Shown: positions 1 to 5,068 of the stretch, in pieces
How positions within the stretch are numbered: the stretch's first letter is position 1
Layout: each line of letters starts with the position of its first letter
The notes under the pieces: model-generated
What the model was told of the DNA's origin: nothing
The model's database searches: none
The model's input: only the letters and a program-made list of their open reading frames with translations
NCBI GenBank assembly: GCA_947258835.1
Contig: CAMYJY010000218.1
Coordinates: forward strand, 1 to 7,371
Direction of reading: 5' to 3'
Source: an uncultured Pirellulales bacterium
GTDB lineage: Bacteria > Planctomycetota > Planctomycetia > Pirellulales > Lacipirellulaceae
DNA: 7,371 bases
Program-made: the position numbers and the translations under genes

Positions 1-96
1 GCGCGCAAGTTCTCCGTCATTCCCGCGCGCAAGTTCTCCGTCATTCCCGCGCGCAAGTTCTCCGTCATTCCCGCGCGCAAGTTCTCCGTCATTCCC
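1..96. repeat. Perfect 24-bp tandem repeat, four copies, open at the left edge
   Basis: Four identical 24-bp units lie head to tail at 1-24, 25-48, 49-72 and 73-96. Each unit is GCGCGCAAG, then TTCTCCGTC, then ATTCCC. The array begins at the first base of the window, so the true copy number is unknown. No spacers separate the units, so this is a minisatellite and not a CRISPR array. The CGTCATTCCCGCG part of each unit is the same as the left arm of the palindromic element that follows directly, so the array probably arose by slippage or unequal recombination from that element. No reading frame through it looks like a gene. Confidence 0.95.
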
Positions 97-153
97 GCGG
101 AGGCGGGAATCTAGACGGACTGCGCCTGGATTCCCGCCTGCGCGGGAATGACG
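87..153. repeat. REP-like double palindrome (two nested hairpins forming a larger inverted repeat)
   Basis: Two short palindromes sit at 91-110 and 130-149. Each has the form ATTCCCGC, four bases, GCGGGAAT, a perfect 8-bp stem. The whole 25-base arm 87-111 is also the inverted complement of 129-153 with one mismatch, separated by 17 bases. The element can therefore fold either as two hairpins or as one long stem. This is the architecture of REP/BIME-type intergenic repeats. Both cores fit the pattern ATTCCC-N8-GGGAAT, which I recall as the consensus of the neisserial dRS3 repeat; similar GTCATTCCCGCG elements occur in unrelated bacteria. No transposase is visible in the window, so any mobiliser must be elsewhere. 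Confidence 0.88.
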
Positions 154-172
154 TGAAAGCAGGAATGACGTG
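145..172. repeat. Short direct repeat GGAATGACGTG trailing the palindrome
   Basis: GGAATGACGTG occurs at 145-155 and again at 162-172, a 17-bp period. The second copy is preceded by GCA (159-161), so it reads as a degraded right end of the palindromic element (GCGGGAATGACG changed to GCAGGAATGACG). It is probably a decayed partial copy and not an independent site. Confidence 0.6.
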
Positions 173-345
173 GAATAATGTCATGCCTGATGCCAACCGC
201 GAGGTGCGCTCTATGCTAGCAGTGGCGGTTAATTCATCTTGCCGCTGATGTCAACTTCGGCTATTTCTTCGCCACCTGCCCGGCGGTCTGCCGCCGTCAG
301 GCAGGAATATCCACGCTCGTCTGATCCCTAGTGCTGCTGACATCC
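173..345 (+). other. Intergenic leader upstream of bamA
   Basis: No plausible gene lies between the repeat block and bamA. The only promoter-like pair I can find is TTGCCG at 239-244 and TATTTC at 262-267, spaced 17 bp and pointing at bamA. It matches the sigma-70 consensus at only 4 and 3 of 6 positions, so it is weak. If it were used, the hairpin at 275-305 would lie in the 5' untranslated region. No purine-rich Shine-Dalgarno sequence precedes any of the candidate bamA starts. Confidence 0.4.
275..305. repeat. Strong two-part hairpin in the bamA leader
   Basis: CCTGCC (275-280) pairs with GGCAGG (300-305), and CGGCGG (281-286) pairs with CCGCCG (291-296). The loop is TCTG and a 3-base bulge (TCA) lies on the right side. 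The 12 base pairs are almost all G-C. It is not followed by a T-run on either strand, so it does not look like a classical intrinsic terminator. It lies 26 to 40 bases upstream of the candidate bamA starts at 331 and 346. It may be an mRNA leader structure or another dispersed palindromic repeat. Confidence 0.75.
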
Positions 346-3255
346 ATGCTTTTTCTCTCGGACTATCCACGCGTGATCAAGCAACTCGTGCTGTTGGTGA
401 CCGCCAGCTGCGCGGTGGGCATCTCCGCCCAGCCGGTCCCGGCACAATCGGCCTCCCCGTCATCGCCCCAGAGCCCGACGGAATCTGAGTTAGTGGCAGA
501 AATTCGCATTGTCGGCAACGATACGATCCCCACCGAAAAGGTCTCCGGCCAGATCACGACGCGTGTCGGTCGCCCTTTCCAAAGCGCGGTGGTCCAACGC
601 GATGTGCGAACGCTGGCCAACTTGGGTTGGTTCATTGATGTCAAGCCGCTGTATCAGACGACGCCTCAAGGGCGGATTGTCATTTTCCAGGTGGTGGAAC
701 GCCCCACCATCCGCTACGTCACCTATCTGGGCAATGAAAAGCTCAGTGACAAAAACTTGGGCAAGCAAACCAACCTCAAAGTGGGCGGCGTGGTCGATCC
801 GTATGCCGTCGCGGAGGGCCGGCGAAAAATTGTCGAACACTATGCCAGCCGGGGTTTTAACAAGGTCCAGGTTTCTATTCTGGAGGGTGATCAAGCCACC
901 GACCAAGGCATTGCCTATTTGATCAATGAGGGCCAACTGCAAAAAATATGGGACGTGGACTTTGTGGGAAACGAGTTTGTCAGCGATTCCCGGCTGGCCA
1001 CACTGATTCAGTCCAAACCACCCAAATTGTTGTACTTTAAGGGTTTTCTCAATCGGGAACAGATCGACAAAGATGTGGATCAGCTGACGGCCTATTACCG
1101 CTCATTCGGCTACTTCCAGGCCCGCGTCAGTCGTAAATTGGAAACCAACGACCAGAGAAACTGGGTTTATTTGACGTTTGTCATTCACGAGGGCCCGCGC
1201 TATCAGATTCGCAATGTGCGGTACCTGGGCAATACCAAGTTTGAACCCACCGCACTGGAAGAGGCCGCCAAATTAAATGCCGGCGAACCCTTTGAACAAA
1301 CCAAGGTCCAAGTCGATGCCCGCTGGATCAAAGAGCTCTATGGCAGCCACGGCTATGTCTTTGCCGACGTACGTCCAGAAACCGTGTTTTTGGAAGCGCC
1401 TGGCGATGTGGATCTGATCTATCACATCAATGAAGGTGAGCGTTTTCGAGTCGGTCGCATTCTAGTAGAAATTGGCGGAGACAATCCGCATACCCGCGTC
1501 CAAACGGCCATCAACCGCATGTCGCTGCGGCCGGGCGATATTTTTGACATCCGTGAGGTCCAGGCCAGTGAACGTCGTTTGGCTGCCAGTGGACTTTTTC
1601 ATACGGACCCAGCCCGGGGCATCCGGCCGAAAATCGATTACCGGATCGCTACCGACAATCTGCTCGAATTCGGCTCAGCGCCTGGCGGGCCGGGCAGACA
1701 GAACATCCGCGGCCAAAGTCCTCCGCCGGCCGGAGGCCCTGCAGTGTTGCCGCCGGGTCAGGATAGCCCGACGGCACCGGACGGCCCGACTTCAAAACCG
1801 CGGATGGTCATTCGCGGCCAGAGCCCCGCACCGGCGCCCTCTCCCTGGTGGGCCAGTCAGGTCCCCGCCCGGCAGACAACTGGCCCCCTCCAGGGCCCCC
1901 AACCGGTGACACCAGGCCCCTATGCCAATCTGCCTCAGCCGGACGTACCCCCCACATATGGCGGACGCGCTGTCGGAGCCACGGGCCCCGTCGGCAAGCC
2001 AGCGGGCGCATCGACAAACCAGGGTTCGCCCATCCAGCAGGTGCAGTACAGCGAATCCATCCCACCGCCCGCCGCCTCCGCAGGAGGCCCCACGCAGGGC
2101 TTTTCTGGCAATTCATTCCCCGGATATCAACTTTTTCCCGGTGGAAATTTTGGCCTACCAGGGCAACCCTACCCCGAACAAGCCGTGGATATCATCTTCC
2201 AGGGCCAGGAAACGCAAACGGGCCGCTTCATGCTGGGCGTGGGCGTCAACTCCGACGCGGGTGTAATCGGTAATATTGTGCTGGATGAGAGAAATTTTGA
2301 CTGGCGACGTTTTCCCCGTAGCTTCGAAGACGTGCGCAATGGGACCGCCTTTCGCGGTGCCGGCCAGCGTTTTCGCCTGGATGCCTCCCCGGGTAGCGAG
2401 GTCAATCGCTACTTGGCCAGTTTTCAGGAGCCGTACTTGTTGGATAGCCCGATTAGCCTGGGACTGAGCGGATCGTATTTTGATCGTCGCTTTCGTAATT
2501 GGGACGAGGAACGCCTGGGGGGGCGGGTGGCCATTGGTTGGCAATGGGTCGAGCGAGACCTCTCGGCCAACTTGGCCTATCGGGGAGAGCGGGTGAACGT
2601 GCTGAACCCCAGCACAACGACTGTGCCGGAGATTAATGAGGTGTTGGGCAGCAACGCCCTCCACGGTTTCAAGCTGACGCTAGTCAACGACACCCGCGAC
2701 AGCTCATTTTTGCCCACGCAAGGGCATTACTTCGAGGGTTCCGGCGAGTACGTCACCGGCACCTTTGACTATCCCCGGGTGATGCTCGACTATCGCCGCT
2801 ATTTTCTGCTGAGAGAACGACCCGACCACTCCGGACGGCATGTCCTCAGTGCCTCCACCAACGTGGGTTGGCTGGGCGACGATGCCCCGGTCTACGAGCA
2901 CTTCTTTGCGGGCGGCTTTTCTAGTTTGCGTGGCTTTGATTTTCGCGGCGCATCGCCGATTGATATGGCGACAGGTGCGGAGGTCGGTGGTGAGTTTCAG
3001 TGGCTCAATTCGGTGCAGTATCTGTTCCCCATTACGGCCGACGAAATGTTGCACGGTGTCGTATTTTGCGATTTCGGTACCGTCGAGCGCGACGTGAAGA
3101 TTCGCGACTTCCGCGTGGCCCCCGGTGCCGGGCTCCGCGTCACGGTCCCCGCCATGGGCCCTGCCCCCATTGCCCTGGACTTCGCCTGGGCGGCCAATCA
3201 CGCCGATTTCGACGACACCGAAGTCTTCAGCTTCAGCATGGGCTTTTCCAGATAG
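346..3255 (+). CDS. bamA: Outer membrane protein assembly factor BamA (Omp85 family)
   Basis: BamA inserts beta-barrel proteins into the outer membrane. Numbered from the ATG at 346 (969 aa), residues 1-28 form a signal peptide (hydrophobic LVLLV core, likely cleavage ISA|QP). Five POTRA repeats follow, at about 50-119, 121-197, 199-284, 286-366 and 367-435, most showing the typical VGN or LGN turn and closing near a xNEGx or HEGP strand end. Residues 436-611 are a Pro/Gly/Gln-rich segment. The last POTRA5 strand (AVDIIFQGQ, about 614-622) follows it, then the 16-strand-type barrel to the C-terminus, with the diagnostic loop-6 motif LRGF (RGF at 862-864). The protein ends FSFSMGFSR, with the usual aromatic terminal residue displaced by two. 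It is longer than proteobacterial BamA (about 800 aa), mainly because of the insertion. GTG starts at 331 and 373 are alternatives; the latter gives a shorter, classical signal peptide. None has a clear ribosome binding site. The family call is secure. Confidence 0.96.
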   Translation: MLFLSDYPRVIKQLVLLVTASCAVGISAQPVPAQSASPSSPQSPTESELVAEIRIVGNDTIPTEKVSGQITTRVGRPFQSAVVQRDVRTLANLGWFIDVKPLYQTTPQGRIVIFQVVERPTIRYVTYLGNEKLSDKNLGKQTNLKVGGVVDPYAVAEGRRKIVEHYASRGFNKVQVSILEGDQATDQGIAYLINEGQLQKIWDVDFVGNEFVSDSRLATLIQSKPPKLLYFKGFLNREQIDKDVDQLTAYYRSFGYFQARVSRKLETNDQRNWVYLTFVIHEGPRYQIRNVRYLGNTKFEPTALEEAAKLNAGEPFEQTKVQVDARWIKELYGSHGYVFADVRPETVFLEAPGDVDLIYHINEGERFRVGRILVEIGGDNPHTRVQTAINRMSLRPGDIFDIREVQASERRLAASGLFHTDPARGIRPKIDYRIATDNLLEFGSAPGGPGRQNIRGQSPPPAGGPAVLPPGQDSPTAPDGPTSKPRMVIRGQSPAPAPSPWWASQVPARQTTGPLQGPQPVTPGPYANLPQPDVPPTYGGRAVGATGPVGKPAGASTNQGSPIQQVQYSESIPPPAASAGGPTQGFSGNSFPGYQLFPGGNFGLPGQPYPEQAVDIIFQGQETQTGRFMLGVGVNSDAGVIGNIVLDERNFDWRRFPRSFEDVRNGTAFRGAGQRFRLDASPGSEVNRYLASFQEPYLLDSPISLGLSGSYFDRRFRNWDEERLGGRVAIGWQWVERDLSANLAYRGERVNVLNPSTTTVPEINEVLGSNALHGFKLTLVNDTRDSSFLPTQGHYFEGSGEYVTGTFDYPRVMLDYRRYFLLRERPDHSGRHVLSASTNVGWLGDDAPVYEHFFAGGFSSLRGFDFRGASPIDMATGAEVGGEFQWLNSVQYLFPITADEMLHGVVFCDFGTVERDVKIRDFRVAPGAGLRVTVPAMGPAPIALDFAWAANHADFDDTEVFSFSMGFSR
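1666..2178 (+). other. Low-complexity Pro/Gly/Gln-rich insertion inside BamA POTRA5
   Basis: These codons encode about 170 residues dominated by Pro, Gly, Gln, Ala and Ser, with no predicted secondary structure by eye. The preceding segment (PKIDYRI) looks like POTRA5 strand 2, and the following AVDIIFQGQ looks like strand 3, which in ordinary BamA comes within a few residues. The segment is therefore an insertion in the strand 2-3 loop of the membrane-proximal POTRA domain and not a linker between domains. The hexapeptide IRGQSP occurs twice (residues 454-459 and 489-494), coded by different codons. The reading frame is continuous on both sides, so this is not a frameshift artefact. Confidence 0.75.
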
Positions 3256-3256
3256 C

Positions 3257-3643
3257 CTAACGATTTTCACCTGCGGCTGGGCCGGGGCCATCCGGAGCGG
3301 CTGGGTCCGGGGTTGGCGGCGGGCAGTGCTGACTTTCTGGACCGTACTGAGCTCCTGGGCCATGCCAACTGTTCAGACGCTGCGGACTTCCCAGACGATG
3401 GTAGTCGAGGTGGTACGGGTAGGGCCGCTGGTACCAACTCCCCTGGACTGGGGGAAAGCCATAGGCCAAGGGAACATAAAATCCTCCGCCACCGAAGAAG
3501 ACAGGCGGGCGCGCCCCGGCCCAACCCCCGACCGCTGCCTGGCGTTGGCGCTGGTAGACGGCCGGGTGTGCCTGCGCGCAAGACGAAATTCCAGCCCAGC
3601 AGCTGGCGACGAGCAGCCCCACAGCGACCATGCGGCAGATCAC
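3257..3643 (-). CDS. Probable small secreted Tyr/Pro/Gly-rich protein, unknown function
   Basis: I do not recognise a family. From the GTG at 3643 the frame gives 128 aa: a short basic N-terminus (MICRM), a hydrophobic stretch (VAVGLLVASCWAGISS) and a possible signal peptidase site CAQA|HP. VASC also fits a lipobox, so a lipoprotein is possible. The mature part is rich in Gly, Pro, Tyr, Trp and Phe (PPVFFGGGGFYVPLAYGF, YQRPYPYHLDYHRL), and the tail is Pro-rich and probably disordered. Small exported proteins of this composition are common in planctomycetes. Alternative starts are ATG 3631 (124 aa, no basic residue before the hydrophobic core) and a TTG at 3844 (195 aa, whose extra N-terminus looks non-coding). 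Its stop is one base from the bamA stop on the other strand. It lies downstream of and co-directional with the sigma gene. No clear ribosome binding site is seen, so its reality rests on the exported-protein composition. Confidence 0.5.
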   Translation of the reverse strand: MICRMVAVGLLVASCWAGISSCAQAHPAVYQRQRQAAVGGWAGARPPVFFGGGGFYVPLAYGFPPVQGSWYQRPYPYHLDYHRLGSPQRLNSWHGPGAQYGPESQHCPPPTPDPAAPDGPGPAAGENR

Positions 3644-3862
3644 GGGGCGGCAGAACCTGCCCCCGGCCTGAACGGGGGGCCCGGCCGCAGCGGAAGGCCG
3701 CCAGCCACAGCAAGCTACCGCTCGGAAAACATTGGCCCGCTCTCGTTGGTCGCTGGCATGCACGCTGGCAGCAGAGATTTCCACGGTGGGCAACATAGAC
3801 AGCGGACCTGGCAGGACGAAGACAGCCAGTACCCCCCAGGTCAAACATATTTTGGGAATTCG
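3644..3862. other. Gap between sigma factor gene and small secreted frame
   Basis: If the small protein starts near 3643, about 220 bases separate it from the sigma stop. On the minus strand this stretch has a GC-rich imperfect hairpin, GCCCCC pairing with GGGGGC at about 3660-3681, without a following T-run. TTGACC (3844-3839) resembles a -35 box but has no -10 box at the right distance. The open frame continues upstream through this gap to a TTG at 3844, but its translation (Arg, Cys and Ala rich, no motif) does not look like protein. Confidence 0.35.
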
Positions 3863-4732
3863 TCAGCCGTGGCGAGGCTCGCGGGGGTCGGCCATGCTCT
3901 CCGCCATTTTCCCCAAGGCTTCGGTTTCAATCTGCCGCACCCGTTCCCGCGTCAGCCCCAGTTGCTCCCCGATTTCCTTGAGGGTGCGCGGTTCATGATT
4001 CTGGAGGCCGAAACGCATTTTGAGCACCGTCGCCTCCCGCTCATCCATCGTGTCCAGCATGCCCATCACGTGCCGCAAACAGTCGCTCTCCACCAAGGCA
4101 TCGTCGGGACTTTGCTGACGCTCGTCCATCACCATGTCGCTCAGCGTCCAACCGGCCTCGGTTTGGTCGGTTTGGGGCGATGCGTTGTAGATCTTGATGG
4201 CCTTCTTGATGATGGGCAATTTTTTCTTGGGCAGACCCAAGACGCGAGCCACCTCTTCGGGAGTGGGGGTCCGATCCAATTCTTCGGTCAAACGCACCGT
4301 GGCCCGCCGCCATTTGGAAAGCAGTTCGACCATGTAGGCCGGAATGCGAATGGTTTTGCCCGTATTGATCAAAGCCCGCTTAATCGACTGCTTGATCCAG
4401 TAGCTGGCATAGGTACTAAAGCGCGTCCCCATACCCGGATCAAAACCTTCGACCGCACGGAGGAGCCCGAGGTTCCCCTCTTCAATCAGGTCTTGCAGGC
4501 TCAATCCCTTGCCCGAATACCCCCGCGCGATGTTCACCACCAGGCGCAGATTGGCCCGCACCATCCGATCGCGGGCCGCGGTATCTCCATCACCAATCCG
4601 GGCCGCTAGCTCCTTTTCGTCGGTGGCCGAGAGGAGGGCCGTTTCGTTAATCTCGCGGAGATAGGTTTCCAGCGGGGTTTGCACCGCGGAGCCCGTTTTT
4701 CGTTTCGTCGGAGTAGAAGTTATCGTGGCCAT
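3863..4732 (-). CDS. RNA polymerase sigma factor, sigma-70 family (RpoD/SigA-like, no region 1.1)
   Basis: The product directs core RNA polymerase to promoters. Numbered from the ATG at 4732 (289 aa): region 1.2 at 19-53 (TPLETYLREINE), region 2 at 54-123 with the core-binding LIEEGNLGLLRAVEGFDP and the -10 recognition helix TYASYWIKQSIKR (107-119), region 3 at 124-182 (IRIPAYMVELLSKWRR), a region 3.2 linker at 183-209, and region 4 at 220-279 with the helix-turn-helix TLKEIGEQLGLTRERVRQIE. It lacks the acidic region 1.1 and the large spacer of E. coli RpoD, so it is closer to group 2 or SigA-type factors. Compared with E. coli sigma-70, the position of T440 is Lys118, and the acidic finger motif in region 3.2 is replaced by TDQTEAGWTLSDMVMDE. 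The -35 contact residues RERxRQ (262-267) are kept. A GTG at 4744 gives four extra residues; I prefer the ATG as the commoner codon. I recall similar proteins in several planctomycetes but cannot say whether this is the housekeeping factor. Confidence 0.93.
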   Translation of the reverse strand: MATITSTPTKRKTGSAVQTPLETYLREINETALLSATDEKELAARIGDGDTAARDRMVRANLRLVVNIARGYSGKGLSLQDLIEEGNLGLLRAVEGFDPGMGTRFSTYASYWIKQSIKRALINTGKTIRIPAYMVELLSKWRRATVRLTEELDRTPTPEEVARVLGLPKKKLPIIKKAIKIYNASPQTDQTEAGWTLSDMVMDERQQSPDDALVESDCLRHVMGMLDTMDEREATVLKMRFGLQNHEPRTLKEIGEQLGLTRERVRQIETEALGKMAESMADPREPRHG

Positions 4733-4761
4733 TGTGAGCAGCACCGGGGATGGTCGTGGGA

Positions 4762-4770
4762 GGGGGGGGG
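4762..4770. repeat. G9 homopolymer just upstream of the sigma start
   Basis: Nine consecutive G on the plus strand (C9 in the sigma transcript) lie 30 to 38 bases before the ATG at 4732. Together with GGGG at 4746-4749 and GGG at 4758-4760 the stretch could form a G-quadruplex on the plus strand, which is the template strand of the sigma gene. Homopolymers of this length are prone to slippage during replication. Confidence 0.7.
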
Positions 4771-4909
4771 ATTCAGGGTGACGCCGGGAAGCCTAGGGGA
4801 GGGGCTAGGAATCCAGGTACGCAATCATTTGGCTTGAGCTACAACACCTGGCCAATTCAGCGGGGATCGTCAGCAACCGTACCAGAAGTATCGACGCACG
4901 CGCACGCAG

Positions 4910-4924
4910 GCCTACAACGTAGGC
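4910..4924. promoter_or_regulatory. Small dyad GCCTAC-AAC-GTAGGC, possible operator
   Basis: A perfect 6-bp inverted repeat with a 3-base centre lies between the rpsA terminator and the sigma gene, about 180 bases upstream of the sigma ATG. Size and symmetry would suit a dimeric regulator or a small hairpin, but no neighbouring regulator or promoter supports a specific role. It may be chance. Confidence 0.3.
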
Positions 4925-4968
4925 AAAATGGGATGCCGTGGCACGAATGTGCGCGACGTTCGGACCGT

Positions 4969-5004
4969 AACAAAAAGAAGGGCGCCACGGGTCGTGACCC
5001 GTGG
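4969..5004 (-). terminator. Intrinsic terminator downstream of rpsA
   Basis: On the minus strand, CCACGGGTC pairs perfectly with GACCCGTGG (stem 5004-4996 with 4993-4985) around a very short loop. After five bases (CGCCC) comes the T-rich tract TTCTTTTTGTT ending at 4969. It lies about 65 bases past the rpsA stop, the expected place. It separates rpsA from the sigma gene on the same strand. A stem of mostly G-C pairs plus a T-tract makes this the best-supported transcription signal in the window. Confidence 0.8.
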
Positions 5005-5068
5005 TCGCGGGGATTCTTCCAGGACCGGTCAGGAAACGGCTAAAGCCCTCGGGCTGCAGAAACGCGCG

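Larger units (their letters stand above)
4733..4968. other. Intergenic region upstream of the sigma factor gene
   Basis: About 235 bases separate the sigma start from the rpsA terminator. They must hold the sigma promoter if, as the terminator suggests, the gene is transcribed separately. I find no pair of boxes on the minus strand close to the sigma-70 consensus at 16-18 bp spacing. What is visible is a G9 homopolymer (4762-4770) and a small dyad (4910-4924). A plus-strand open frame from 4750 runs through the region but begins in the G-run and has no protein-like character. Confidence 0.6.

Noticed and set aside
1..96. CRISPR array
   Set aside because: The repeats are directly adjacent with no unique spacers, only 24 bp in period, and no cas gene is nearby.
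275..305. Intrinsic terminator
   Set aside because: No T-run follows the stem on either strand.
391..435. BamA as a lipoprotein (TASC near the N-terminus)
   Set aside because: The residue three before Cys is Thr, not Leu/Val/Ile, and an ordinary signal peptidase I site (ISA|QP) follows; BamA proteins are not lipoproteins.
1666..2178. Frameshift or assembly error within bamA
   Set aside because: The frame stays open through the low-complexity segment and re-enters recognisable POTRA5 and barrel sequence in the same frame.
3267..3848. Alternative minus-strand frame of 193 codons overlapping the small secreted frame
   Set aside because: Arg/Pro/Ser/Leu-rich translation typical of an out-of-frame GC-rich reading, without a signal peptide or repeated aromatic motif; the other frame is more protein-like.
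3125..4609. Long plus-strand open frame of 494 codons
   Set aside because: It overlaps the bamA 3' end and runs antisense through the small secreted frame and most of the sigma gene. Its translation has no domain or motif and is explained by GC-rich codon bias on the opposite strand.
4750..5043. Plus-strand open frame of 97 codons between the sigma gene and rpsA
   Set aside because: It begins in the G9 run, crosses the rpsA terminator stem, and has no motif, signal peptide or ribosome binding site.
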